Of a stretch of DNA of 64,000 nt, positions 46,911 to 55,789 are shown piece by piece; the stretch's first letter is position 1, and every line of letters starts with the position of its first letter. Both the position numbers and the translations under genes were made by a program. Below the pieces are notes generated by a model. That model did no database searches. It saw nothing but the letters and a program-made list of their open reading frames with translations, and was not told the DNA's origin. This DNA comes from Gracilimonas sp. (GTDB lineage Bacteria > Bacteroidota > Rhodothermia > Balneolales > Balneolaceae), in contig NZ_JABURM010000005.1 of the NCBI RefSeq assembly GCF_014762685.1, forward strand, positions 1,178,001 to 1,242,000. The letters run 5' to 3'.

Positions 46911-48230
46911 TTATTGATAACTGTCGTAATTCTCGGAAAGATGCGTCACCGGCTCTTCTCCACCCATAACACGCAGCGTATTTTTAAGGCGAAAGTGTTG
47001 GATAAAAATATCATGCTCTTGAACATGACCGTCTTCAACCTGAGGGCTCTTGAAATAAAAACTCAGCCACTCTTGTATACCACCGTTACCCCTGCGCTTG
47101 GCTAAGTCCAGGAAGAGTGCCAGATCAAGTACAATGGGAGCAGCCAAAATGGAATCACGGCAAAGGAAATCTACCTTAATCTGCATGGGGTATCCCATCC
47201 ATCCAAAGATATCGATATTATCCCATCCTTCTTTTTCATCCCCCCGGGGCGGGTAATAGTTGATGCGTACTTTGTGATATAAGTCCTGATATAAATCCTT
47301 GTAAGTTTCAGGTTGAAGGATGGTATCCAAAACACCGGACTTAGTAACTTCCTTCGATTTGAAACTTTCGGGGTCATCCAATACTTCACCGTCACGGTTT
47401 CCTAAAATATTGGTAGAGAACCATCCGCGAATGCCCAGCATTCTTGTTTTGAATCCGGGTGCTAAAATGGTCTTCATCAATGTCTGCCCGGTTTTGAAAT
47501 CCTTACCCGCAATAGGCACTCCTTTCTCTTCGGCCAACTCAATTAACGCCGGAAAATCAGCAGAAAGGTTTGGAGCGCCGTTTGCATAGGGTACGCCTTC
47601 CATGATGGCAGCGTAGGCATAAAGCTGAGACGGGGCAATAGCTTCATCATTGTTTTCAAGTCCCTTTTCAAAAGCCTCTATTGACATATGGCACTTCGCC
47701 GGCGATTGATATACCTCGGTGGAACCGCACCAAACCATAACTGCCCGGGATGATCCGGTTTCTTTCATCTTATTACGAATGTCTGCTCTCAGTTGCTCAG
47801 CAAGATCTTTCTTTGTTTTAAATTCTTTCACATTAGGGCCATTCAACTTCTTCACATACTTTTGTTCAAAAGCAGCCGACATAGGTTTGATTTCTTTCAA
47901 AAAATCAGCAATAGGATCAATGTCCTGAGGCTTAAGCACTTGTGCATGAACGCATGCATCATATACGTTATCAGGTTTTACATCCCACCCGCCAAAAGTA
48001 AGATCATCAAGATCAGCTAACGGAAGGAAGTCTTTTATAAGCGGGCTTCTGTTTTCTGAGCGTGCCCCCAAACGAATGGTTTGCATTTGAGTTAATGAGC
48101 CAATTGGCTTTGAAAGCCCCTTTCTGATAGACTCAACTCCGGCAATAAAGGTGGTTCCTACCGCACCCATGCCCGGTGTTAAAACTAATAGTTTGCCATC
48201 TGCTGCTGCATTTTTACTCTTTGTAGACAT
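46911..48230 (-). CDS. ino1: Myo-inositol-1(3)-phosphate synthase
   Basis: The 439-residue enzyme converts glucose-6-phosphate into inositol phosphate with NAD. The N-terminal Rossmann loop LVLTPGMGAVGTTFIAG, the SMSAAFEQKY-type segment, GAPNLSADFPAL, the KDFKTGQTLMKTILAPGF stretch with its conserved lysines, and the C-terminal LALFLDLAKRRGNGGIQEWL are MIPS-family features. Length fits bacterial/archaeal MIPS. It heads a two-gene operon with a cytidylyltransferase 8 bases downstream, giving a route to CDP-inositol. A TATCTTTG element and an inverted repeat lie just upstream. Archaea/Bacteroidota use this step for inositol lipids or solutes. Confidence 0.88.
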   Translation of the reverse strand: MSTKSKNAAADGKLLVLTPGMGAVGTTFIAGVESIRKGLSKPIGSLTQMQTIRLGARSENRSPLIKDFLPLADLDDLTFGGWDVKPDNVYDACVHAQVLKPQDIDPIADFLKEIKPMSAAFEQKYVKKLNGPNVKEFKTKKDLAEQLRADIRNKMKETGSSRAVMVWCGSTEVYQSPAKCHMSIEAFEKGLENNDEAIAPSQLYAYAAIMEGVPYANGAPNLSADFPALIELAEEKGVPIAGKDFKTGQTLMKTILAPGFKTRMLGIRGWFSTNILGNRDGEVLDDPESFKSKEVTKSGVLDTILQPETYKDLYQDLYHKVRINYYPPRGDEKEGWDNIDIFGWMGYPMQIKVDFLCRDSILAAPIVLDLALFLDLAKRRGNGGIQEWLSFYFKSPQVEDGHVQEHDIFIQHFRLKNTLRVMGGEEPVTHLSENYDSYQ

Positions 48231-48261
48231 TCGAAACTTTTTAGTGAAGATTTTTGCTGCG

Positions 48262-48287
48262 CAAAGATAATTAACTTGCCTAAGTTA
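48262..48287 (-). promoter_or_regulatory. Candidate promoter with overlapping inverted repeat (inositol-phosphate synthase)
   Basis: On the - strand, TATCTTTG (48262-48269) matches TAnnTTTG about 32 bases before the ATG. Immediately upstream, TAACTT (48272-48277) and AAGTTA (48282-48287) form an inverted repeat with a 4-base loop, at the spacer position where a repressor could bind. Confidence 0.45.
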
Positions 48288-48368
48288 TGTTAGCATTTAA
48301 TTATTAATTATGTAACAATCTGATAATAAGGTATTGATCCTTTCATTTCTATTCCTCTGAAGTTCTCC

Positions 48369-48376
48369 TATATTTG
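48369..48376 (+). promoter_or_regulatory. Candidate -7 promoter element of the flippase gene
   Basis: TATATTTG is a full match to TAnnTTTG, 54 bases before the flippase ATG at 48431, followed by GCACTC, a common initiation context. The -33 box is only partial (TTTC-like). Confidence 0.5.
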
Positions 48377-48430
48377 CACTCGCCTAAATTGAATCAATGA
48401 AAGAAGCTAATCCGATGATTTTCCACAGCT

Positions 48431-49867
48431 ATGAGTGAAAATTCTTTTGCCAGAAGAGTGGCCTCATCGGTGCTTTATAGTGGTGCAGCCTCTGTTACTG
48501 CACGATTACTCAATGCCGGGGCTCTTTTCTACACCCTGAAAGTTATATCTGAAGAGCAATTTGGAATTGCAGCTCTTGCGCTCGCTTTTTTTAGTACCAC
48601 AAAAGCATTGACTGAGCTTGGCCTGGGAACTGCCCTTATTCAGGAAAAAAGAATTGGTCGCATCCAGGTTGATTCTCTTTTCTGGACCAGTTTCTTGCTT
48701 TCTGTTGTGGTATATGCCCTGATTTACCTTACCGCTCCTTTTGTAGCCAATTTTTATGACACCCCGGTCCTCTCCTCCATGATTCGGGTATATATGATTG
48801 CGATCATCGCCTTTAGCTTTTATATGATATCAAGTAAGCTGCTGATGAGAGATCTTGAATTCAAGAAACTCGCCATTAGTGATAATGTGGCGTTGGCTTC
48901 TTCGGCAGCATTGATGATTTATCTTGCTTATGCCGGATGGGGCGCGTGGGCTATCATCTTAGCAGAACTGGCCAATAAAATAGGCCAAATGGCTTTTAGT
49001 ATGCTTTACAAGCCCTATTTCCCCCGTTTCCAATACAGCTATAAGCAGGTGAAGCACCTTATTGAGTTTGGTTTATATACTACCGGCTCCAACTTCTTTC
49101 AAAAATTCTATATGAATGCCGACTACCTGATTATAGGAAAATTCTTTTCTATGGAACTCGTCGGTATCTATTCCTTTGCATACCGTCTTGTTTTTGATAC
49201 CGTGAAAGAGTTGGCTAATGTAATAAATCGGGTCGCCTACCCGGCTTTTGCCAAACTTCAGTTCGACAATCCCAGGCTTAGAAACTACTTCTTTACAATG
49301 TCGAGAGCCAGTATGCTATTGGTGGGAACCGTTATGGTAATTATTGGAACCTATATTGATTGGTTTTTACCGTTAGTCGGTTATGAAAAATGGATGGATG
49401 CGGTTCCCTATATACGAATTTTTGTAGCCGTTGGTATTTTCCAGTGCTTGGTCACCTTATTGCCTAAGCTCATCAATGCCAAAGGAAAAGCAAAGTTTAT
49501 CTTTTACTATATGTCGGCAAATGCCCTGTTGCTGCCCGTCGGGTTCCTCATTACTGCCCAGTACAGTATGATGGCTGTAGCTTTGGTATGGCTTACCATT
49601 TATCCTTTAGCTTCCATTGTAATCATCTATTTCGGAGCAAAACTTACCGAAACCAACGTATGGACCTTTGCATTTAAAAGTATTGCTGCCTTTGCAACTT
49701 TAATTCCTCTGGCCGGCTTTGCCTATGCCGTTCGTTATGCCATCACTTATACCATGGGGGAAGCAAATGTCTTAAGCGTGGCATTGGCCTCACTTTTTGT
49801 ATTCAGTGTTACTGCCGTAGTTATTTGGTTTAAGGAAAAAGACGCGATTCAGGCTATCCGAAAATAA
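48431..49867 (+). CDS. Wzx-like oligosaccharide flippase (MOP superfamily)
   Basis: The 478-residue polytopic protein has about 14 hydrophobic helices throughout and the polysaccharide-synthesis N-terminus (FARRVASSVLYSGAASVTARLLNAGALFYT split over the first helices). QFGIAALALAFFSTTKALTELGLGTALIQ is the typical PST-family segment. Flippases of this type move lipid-linked oligosaccharides across the inner membrane. The neighbouring sulfotransferases, polyol-phosphotransferase and glycosyltransferases support a surface-glycan role. It converges on the first sulfotransferase gene, with only 16 bases between stops. Confidence 0.85.
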   Translation: MSENSFARRVASSVLYSGAASVTARLLNAGALFYTLKVISEEQFGIAALALAFFSTTKALTELGLGTALIQEKRIGRIQVDSLFWTSFLLSVVVYALIYLTAPFVANFYDTPVLSSMIRVYMIAIIAFSFYMISSKLLMRDLEFKKLAISDNVALASSAALMIYLAYAGWGAWAIILAELANKIGQMAFSMLYKPYFPRFQYSYKQVKHLIEFGLYTTGSNFFQKFYMNADYLIIGKFFSMELVGIYSFAYRLVFDTVKELANVINRVAYPAFAKLQFDNPRLRNYFFTMSRASMLLVGTVMVIIGTYIDWFLPLVGYEKWMDAVPYIRIFVAVGIFQCLVTLLPKLINAKGKAKFIFYYMSANALLLPVGFLITAQYSMMAVALVWLTIYPLASIVIIYFGAKLTETNVWTFAFKSIAAFATLIPLAGFAYAVRYAITYTMGEANVLSVALASLFVFSVTAVVIWFKEKDAIQAIRK

Positions 49868-49883
49868 TCTAAGTATTCAAGAT

Positions 49884-50780
49884 TTAAACTTTGAATTCGT
49901 AATCCTTCAGGAAATCATATTTTTGACTTCTTTCAGCCACCTGATCAATCATCTCCTGCGTCCACTCGATTTTATTCCTGCTGTTTGAAGGTGATTTAAA
50001 AACTTTTTCGGCCGCCGCTTCGATGTAATCATCATAAGGCTCCACTTCCAAAAAGTTTATCAAGGTGGTCAAAGATTCTTTTGGATTATCTATAAATTCT
50101 TCGTGCGTCAATTCACACCATTCATCTTCTGCTACCTCACCCTTCAATCTGGCATTAGCTTCCACTCGCTTAAAATAATCGTCAATGGCTTCCTGAAGAT
50201 TAGGCTTTACCGAATATTTTCGCTTATGGGTTGCGATATTATCCAATGGATGGCGCACAATGTGTATCAGTTTTATAGGCACTTGCACCTTCTCACGCAG
50301 CTTATCAATGATATCGGGCCTGGCTTGTAGATGTCGGGAAGAACCCCCTCCTTTTTTATCTCCAATCACCCTCAGTCTTCGGTAACGGCCTTGCCACAGC
50401 CCTTCCAGGGCATAGTCATAGCCGGTCCATTCGCGTCCTTTACCGGTGAATACTTTATCCTGATGTAAAATCAGGCTAAAAATCTGTTCCCGGCTAAAAC
50501 CTGCCCTCAAAAACCGAAGGGCATCCAGCTCATGAGATATCACTACATCGGGATGAGCATCCAGTAATGAACCAACCAGGGTGTGTCCGCTTCGGGGGTA
50601 GCCTATAAACATACAATACCGTTCAATCTCATCATAATCCCATTTGAAATGAGTATTCAGCACTTTGCTTTTAACATAATCCCAAGGTACTCCAATATCT
50701 GCGCGTAAGTCTCTTCTTTCAAAACCAAGTGCATCGGAAAGAGCCGTTATTTGCTCACCGATTTTATTGAATACCGCCAT
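49884..50780 (-). CDS. Sulfotransferase (first of three)
   Basis: This 298-residue PAPS-dependent-type enzyme has the 5'-phosphosulfate loop FIGYPRSGHTLVGSLL (YPRSGHT at about 61-67) and the 3'-phosphate-binding block IHIVRHPLDNIATHKRKYS. No signal peptide or membrane helix is present, so it is probably cytoplasmic. It forms an operon with another sulfotransferase (28-base gap) and a TagF-like polyol-phosphotransferase, suggesting sulfation of a cell-surface glycan before export. Acceptor unknown. Confidence 0.8.
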   Translation of the reverse strand: MAVFNKIGEQITALSDALGFERRDLRADIGVPWDYVKSKVLNTHFKWDYDEIERYCMFIGYPRSGHTLVGSLLDAHPDVVISHELDALRFLRAGFSREQIFSLILHQDKVFTGKGREWTGYDYALEGLWQGRYRRLRVIGDKKGGGSSRHLQARPDIIDKLREKVQVPIKLIHIVRHPLDNIATHKRKYSVKPNLQEAIDDYFKRVEANARLKGEVAEDEWCELTHEEFIDNPKESLTTLINFLEVEPYDDYIEAAAEKVFKSPSNSRNKIEWTQEMIDQVAERSQKYDFLKDYEFKV

Positions 50781-50808
50781 ATTATTTTTTCCTAACTAAC
50801 TATTTTAA

Positions 50809-51810
50809 TTAAAATTTAAATGTTTTTGAGTCTTTATAACCTTCATCTCTTTCATTACTGAGTGTGGCCCAAATTGACTTGCTGAAATCTACGCATTGAT
50901 AGAACAATTTTTTTATAAAAGGAAGCGAATCTCCTTTTGATTGATAACCCATCTTATTCAAATACTCTCCTGCGATATCTTCAATTAAACTAACTTGCCA
51001 TTTCTTCAATGCAAATTTCCATTCTTCATTTTTATCTTTCTGAATAGGTTTCAACGTTCCTTTTTTCCATGACTTCTCCCCTTTTGCAAATCCTTCTTCG
51101 TCCCTTTTATAATATTCCAGCATTTGTTTCTCAAAACTGACTCCGAGAAACGAGCAAATTTTATTAAGCACCCCTTCTGTATCTTCGATCAGGTCCGAGT
51201 ATCGAAGCATCATATACTGATTTTCAGGTAATCCCGCTTTGAGTCGCTCATGTTTCTCAACATAGCTCCGCCATCTTCTGGTGGTCACAATTACAGATGG
51301 TGACCCGAAGCGTGCTTTAATCTCAGAATTGGCCGCCGCTCTCGGGTCCCGAAACATCGAAATGATTTTAGCTTCCGGATAAGCCTCTAAAATCTCATCG
51401 GTGTTCAAAATATGACGTGGGGTTTTTTCTCCTATAATCTCCTTCTCTCGTTCTTTTCGATACATTGTGAGTTGAAGATTAAACAATCCCACCGGATCCG
51501 TTATTTTCTCCCTCTCCGCCAATTCAAGAACTTGCTCTTTCGAAAACCCTAAATCCCGTATTCGGGTTTTATGATCGTACCAGAAATCAATCAGCATTCT
51601 GCTAAAATCTCTCTTTTCAACAGCTTTCCGGTATTTTTTTTGAATAGAATTGACAAAATGGAAAAAATGGGTTTCAGGGGGAACTACAACATCACTATGC
51701 ACGCTCAACATACTTTGCAAAAGCGTAGAGCCGGACCGGCTGGTGCCCACGATAAAGAATATGCGGCTTTTTGTATCTCTGATGTCTTTTGAAGTGATCT
51801 CAGTACTCAA
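50809..51810 (-). CDS. Sulfotransferase (second of three)
   Basis: This 333-residue enzyme has a P-loop-like PAPS site near the N-terminus (FIVGTSRSGSTLLQSML, residues about 19-35) and the 3'-phosphate block IISMFRDPRAAANSEI. The catalytic-face sequence VVVPPETHFFHFV resembles that of the third sulfotransferase. No membrane segment. It lies between the TagF-like gene (35-base gap) and the first sulfotransferase (28-base gap). Divergence between the copies suggests different positions or acceptors are sulfated. Confidence 0.82.
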   Translation of the reverse strand: MSTEITSKDIRDTKSRIFFIVGTSRSGSTLLQSMLSVHSDVVVPPETHFFHFVNSIQKKYRKAVEKRDFSRMLIDFWYDHKTRIRDLGFSKEQVLELAEREKITDPVGLFNLQLTMYRKEREKEIIGEKTPRHILNTDEILEAYPEAKIISMFRDPRAAANSEIKARFGSPSVIVTTRRWRSYVEKHERLKAGLPENQYMMLRYSDLIEDTEGVLNKICSFLGVSFEKQMLEYYKRDEEGFAKGEKSWKKGTLKPIQKDKNEEWKFALKKWQVSLIEDIAGEYLNKMGYQSKGDSLPFIKKLFYQCVDFSKSIWATLSNERDEGYKDSKTFKF

Positions 51811-51845
51811 GAGTTAAGCATTTAGTTTGATTTGTTGACAGGAAG

Positions 51846-53021
51846 TTAACCTTCGCTTTCCACAAGTTTATTTATCGCTTGCCAGATTCGTTCACAGTTT
51901 TTGCCGTCTGCAGAAAGCATATGCTTATCTAAGTATTCCTGAGCGGCCTCTTTACAACACTCGGGGTTCTCAAGGCCGGTAATAATTTGATCTAACATGG
52001 TATCAAAATCCCGTGCCATCATCCCCCCGTTATCTTCCGGAGGATATTTCCAGATGAACCTGATAGAATCCACTTTTTTCTTACGGATTCCGAACAAAGT
52101 TTTATTTAACCACATAAATGATTCATCCTTACTTTTAACCGGATACACATGTACTGTGGGACGCTTTGTGGCGTAAAATAAATTGGCTATGCTGCTAAAA
52201 TTAGTCACCAGCAAATCCGAAACCTGTAAATCCAAAAAATTATCAGGGTGATGGTCTTTAAACTTCAGCAGCACATTACTGTATTTCGTCTCCAGGTTTT
52301 GCAAAAACTCGAGGTAATGATGTTCAAATCGATACGAATCATGCAGGCGCAAAATCACATTTACATCACGCTCCTCAAGCTCCGAAAGAAGGGCGTTAAA
52401 CAGTTCATCTTCATCCCCCCAGTGCGAAAACACCTCTCCATAGTGCCAGGTTGGAGCAATTAATACCGTTTTTTTATTTACCACGTCAAAAGGATAATAT
52501 GGCTGTAAATCTTCTTTTGGCACTTCTCTCTGCAGATAATCGTGGCTAGCCGACCCAAGAGTGAGACAATTATCCGGGTGGAATCCACTGACTTTTGACC
52601 GATGTTCAAAATCAATGGGGCCAAAACACTGCCATTTTATATTTGGATTGGGCTCTTTCATATTTCCCCAGGTAAGACGGATATTCCGATGAATCCACTT
52701 AAACTCAACTTCATCATTTGGGCCTTTCCAGCCATATCCATGCCATAAAATTAACGCCTTGGGGCTGAGTTTGCGCAACGGTATGTTGTTATCCATTATC
52801 GTTAAATCCGGATCGAACCCTTTAATACCCCTCAACAAAGTTATATTATTGGTGCTGTGCAATTCAACATCCAAATCCCAAAAATCAAAAATGCCCTCAG
52901 CCTTAAATTTCTCGACGTCTTCCAATAACACTTTTACTTCAGAATCCGTCTCTTCTATTAAATATTTAGTAAAGCTCAACAAGTCTGCGCCAAAAGTAGT
53001 GGCGTAGATCAGTATTTTCAT
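51846..53021 (-). CDS. TagB/TagF-like CDP-polyol glycerophosphotransferase-family protein
   Basis: The 391-residue protein has features of the CDP-glycerol:glycerophosphotransferase family: an ALILWHGYGWKG loop carrying a His-Gly, a PTWHYGE segment, ILRLHDSYRFEHHYLEF (His-containing) and the VTNFSSIANLFYATKRPTV block that corresponds to the DYSS nucleotide-contact loop. Family enzymes move glycerol- or ribitol-phosphate from CDP-polyols to a growing chain. Since the window encodes a likely CDP-inositol supply, a CDP-inositol donor is a fair guess here, unproven. It heads an operon with two sulfotransferases. Confidence 0.7.
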   Translation of the reverse strand: MKILIYATTFGADLLSFTKYLIEETDSEVKVLLEDVEKFKAEGIFDFWDLDVELHSTNNITLLRGIKGFDPDLTIMDNNIPLRKLSPKALILWHGYGWKGPNDEVEFKWIHRNIRLTWGNMKEPNPNIKWQCFGPIDFEHRSKVSGFHPDNCLTLGSASHDYLQREVPKEDLQPYYPFDVVNKKTVLIAPTWHYGEVFSHWGDEDELFNALLSELEERDVNVILRLHDSYRFEHHYLEFLQNLETKYSNVLLKFKDHHPDNFLDLQVSDLLVTNFSSIANLFYATKRPTVHVYPVKSKDESFMWLNKTLFGIRKKKVDSIRFIWKYPPEDNGGMMARDFDTMLDQIITGLENPECCKEAAQEYLDKHMLSADGKNCERIWQAINKLVESEG

Positions 53022-53225
53022 AAAATGCCCTTAAATTATAGTGCCTGAAAAAAATAAATGTAAGAAATAGAGCTGTCACCTAAAACCATTTAGATAACAA
53101 TAGTTCGATTAGCTAAACTCATAAGTAATAGCAGAATGTCGAAATTTAATCTATAGGAATCCAATTCAGATAATCAGTGCTTATGCTAATTTTATTCTGA
53201 ATTTTTCAACATCTTTTCAAAAACA

Positions 53226-53270
53226 CAAAAAAATACAGCTCTGCAAAATGGTTCCTGTGTTAGCAAAGCT
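53226..53270 (-). terminator. Terminator behind the DUF3047 gene
   Basis: The stem arms at 53237-53244 and 53263-53270 pair over 8 bp with one G-U; on the - strand a run of seven T residues follows. The right arm touches the DUF3047 stop codon. Confidence 0.65.
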
Positions 53271-54025
53271 CACTTGGCAGGCTTTAGCATGATATCATCA
53301 TAACCGGCAACTGCCGTTGATTTGGTTTTATCAGCGTCACTCAAAATTAATATGGCCATTGGCCTTTTTGGGGGCTTGTCTCCAAACATTCGTTTATAAT
53401 CTTCTACAATATTACGCTCAAACCGAATCCATTTTCCCATTTCATCTTCCCCCGATTCCACCACTATAATTTTTTGATTTCCAAAAAATTTAGACAATTC
53501 AGTGCCTTTGGGAAGCGTACTGCTCCATGTGTAACGGATACTTTTGGGAACTTTCTTAAACAGTGCCACTCTTCCCATGTCGAATACAACATAAATACTC
53601 GCAGCCACATCATTTGGACCTTTGTCTTCATTGCCGCCCTCCGGAATTTTATCCACTCTCCATTTCCATGATAAAATTGGAGTTTCGCGAATATTGAGTC
53701 CTTCTCGTTTCAAAAGTGGGATATTCAGGTGTCGGGCATTGGTATCCTCATAATGCAGGTACTTATTCCCATTTTCTTCTTCAATGGTATAATCAAAAAG
53801 CTTTGCTTCTTCCGGGTGATTGGCTTTGCGTTCTACATCTCTGTTGTACCATCTTAACGGCAGCTGGCCAACGGTGTCTTGTTCAAAATCCTCAACAAGC
53901 CAACTGCCGTCAGGCATTTTTTCGAACGGCTCACTAACTTCATCTTGCTTAATTTGTGTATAAGCAGTTGTAAAACATAAAACAAAAGAAAGAAGAAAAA
54001 CTAATCTCAATAATGATGAATTCAT
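53270..54025 (-). CDS. Exported DUF3047 protein
   Basis: The 251-residue product has a signal peptide (about 1-23, ending FTTAYTQ). The mature part shows the DUF3047 pattern: WLVEDFEQDTVGQLPLRW, LSWKWRVDKIPEGGNEDKGPNDVAASIYVVFD and a C-terminal ILILSDADKTKSTAVAGYDDI. The fold looks like a jelly-roll or lectin-like sandwich, perhaps binding carbohydrate. Biological role unknown. It is divergent from the glycosyltransferase-sulfotransferase pair and is closed by a terminator, within the surface-glycan district. Confidence 0.75.
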   Translation of the reverse strand: MNSSLLRLVFLLSFVLCFTTAYTQIKQDEVSEPFEKMPDGSWLVEDFEQDTVGQLPLRWYNRDVERKANHPEEAKLFDYTIEEENGNKYLHYEDTNARHLNIPLLKREGLNIRETPILSWKWRVDKIPEGGNEDKGPNDVAASIYVVFDMGRVALFKKVPKSIRYTWSSTLPKGTELSKFFGNQKIIVVESGEDEMGKWIRFERNIVEDYKRMFGDKPPKRPMAILILSDADKTKSTAVAGYDDIMLKPAK

Positions 54026-54137
54026 AAAATGATAAGTGAAAGGATATAAGTATCTAATATTTTATAATCGAGATTTACACCTCTCGTAATTTAACGGTAT
54101 TTTCTGCTAAAATATTCCATTAATCCCCTGTTTTTAA

Positions 54138-54932
54138 ATGCCTGAAGCAAGCCTTAGAGATCAACCAACTTTACCAAAAGTCAGCTGCCTTATGGTAACT
54201 GCCAATCGAAGAAATTTAGCCAGGCGTTCCGTTCAATGTTTTCTTAATCAAACCTATGGAAACAAAGAGTTGGTTATTGTTGATGACGGTGAAGAGGATT
54301 ACAGTCCTATCCTGAAAGAAATCCCAAGCGAACAAGTAAAGTATTTGAAGCTGGAAAAAGAACCGGATTTTGTTTTGGGGAAACTCAGGAATCGGAGCCT
54401 GGAAGAAGCAACCGGTGATTACCTGGTTCAATGGGATGATGATGATTGGTATCATCCTGATCGTATTAAAATTCAGGCCGAAATTTTAGACAGCGGCTAC
54501 GATGCTTGTTGCCTTGCTTCTGCCCTCATGCATCTGGATACAGATGAATTCATGAATCATCCCTATGTGGGAATACTTCCCGATGGCATTCCCGGCAGTA
54601 TTATGCACCGCAGAAGTAATACCATTCGCTATCCTGAAACCCGCCGTTCCGAAGATACCGTATACCTTGAAGAGTGGATGAAACTGCGATATCATAAATT
54701 AGATCATGCATACAACTATCTATTCCTAAGAGCTTACCATGGAAATAATACCTGGGAACAAGACCACTTTAAACGCCGAATTCGTAATTCCCCTATTGCC
54801 CTGATTCAATACATTTGGCATGCGAAAATAAAGGGGGATCTGTTTGGCCATCCCCGGTTTCAGTTACATTCCAAAGCCGAAGATGCGTTTCAGCAATACA
54901 TGGAAGAATCTAAGAAATTGGATCTTTTCTAA
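54138..54932 (+). CDS. Family 2 glycosyltransferase
   Basis: This 264-residue GT-A fold enzyme has the N-terminal donor-binding strand KVSCLMVTANRRNLARRSV and the acidic metal/nucleotide motif QWDDDDWYHPDRI. There is no transmembrane segment, so it acts from the cytoplasmic face. It lies 12 bases before the third sulfotransferase gene, forming an operon, so the sugar it adds may be the sulfation target. Donor and acceptor sugars are unknown. It belongs to the wider surface-glycan district. Confidence 0.82.
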   Translation: MPEASLRDQPTLPKVSCLMVTANRRNLARRSVQCFLNQTYGNKELVIVDDGEEDYSPILKEIPSEQVKYLKLEKEPDFVLGKLRNRSLEEATGDYLVQWDDDDWYHPDRIKIQAEILDSGYDACCLASALMHLDTDEFMNHPYVGILPDGIPGSIMHRRSNTIRYPETRRSEDTVYLEEWMKLRYHKLDHAYNYLFLRAYHGNNTWEQDHFKRRIRNSPIALIQYIWHAKIKGDLFGHPRFQLHSKAEDAFQQYMEESKKLDLF

Positions 54933-54944
54933 AGCCCCTGAATC

Positions 54945-55787
54945 ATGAATAAGATATTTATTGTTGGATGCCCGCGTTCCGGAACCACCCTGCTGCAAAG
55001 CCTGTTGGCTTCCCATTCTCATATCGTTTCATTTCCGGAAACGCATCTCTTCTCCAGAACTGTTTCAATTAATCCTTTGGTTCAGGCTTTTACTGTTTAT
55101 CGTAAGAAACATTATGAAACGGTAAACCGGATTCTTCATGATTTCGGGGTAGATTCAATAATTGAGCCTCAACAACAAATACCGATTTTCAGAACTAAAC
55201 AATGGGTTAAGTATTTATTACCCCAATTAGATAAGATCGGAGAAGCATACCGAAGCGGCCATGAAAGTTTTCTGCTCGAAAAAACTCCCCGACATCTTCA
55301 TTTCATAGACTTTCTCCACCAAGCTGACCCTTCTGCCTGTTTTATTCACCTTATCAGGAATGGAGAAGATGTGGTGGCCAGCTTGAGTGAGGCAACCGCC
55401 AATCATCCCGGAGACTGGGCCGGAAAAAGGTCTGTTAAAAAATCGGTGTTTTGGTGGAACCGTAGTATTCAACTATCTGAAAAATATATCGGAAAGAACC
55501 GGAATATTCACATTCGCTATGAGAACCTGGTAGATGAGACAGAAGCTGTGCTTAATTATCTCTGTGATGAAATTGGCATTCATTATGAAAAAAATATGAC
55601 CGAGCAATATCATAATGTTGCAGCCTCATTAATCAATCAAGATGAAGCCTGGAAAGCTAAAAACACCAGAAAGGAAATCAGCACTACAGATAAATTCGCC
55701 GGTCTGCCCAAAAATGTGCGGCAGACAATCCAAAAAAGCTTACTTAACTTTGATTATCGTCGGATAGATATCAATCAATTTAAATAA
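54945..55787 (+). CDS. Sulfotransferase (third of three)
   Basis: This 280-residue enzyme begins right at the PAPS-binding loop (FIVGCPRSGTTLLQSLL, residues 5-21), has the SFPETHLFSRT segment and the 3'-phosphate block FIHLIRNGEDVVASLSE. Short C-terminal motifs such as YENLVDETEAVLNYL match the second copy (YSDLIEDTEGVLNKI), which makes these two closer to each other than to the first. It is in an operon with a glycosyltransferase and its stop lies 2 bases from the convergent Wzi-like gene. Confidence 0.82.
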   Translation: MNKIFIVGCPRSGTTLLQSLLASHSHIVSFPETHLFSRTVSINPLVQAFTVYRKKHYETVNRILHDFGVDSIIEPQQQIPIFRTKQWVKYLLPQLDKIGEAYRSGHESFLLEKTPRHLHFIDFLHQADPSACFIHLIRNGEDVVASLSEATANHPGDWAGKRSVKKSVFWWNRSIQLSEKYIGKNRNIHIRYENLVDETEAVLNYLCDEIGIHYEKNMTEQYHNVAASLINQDEAWKAKNTRKEISTTDKFAGLPKNVRQTIQKSLLNFDYRRIDINQFK

Positions 55788-55789
55788 AT

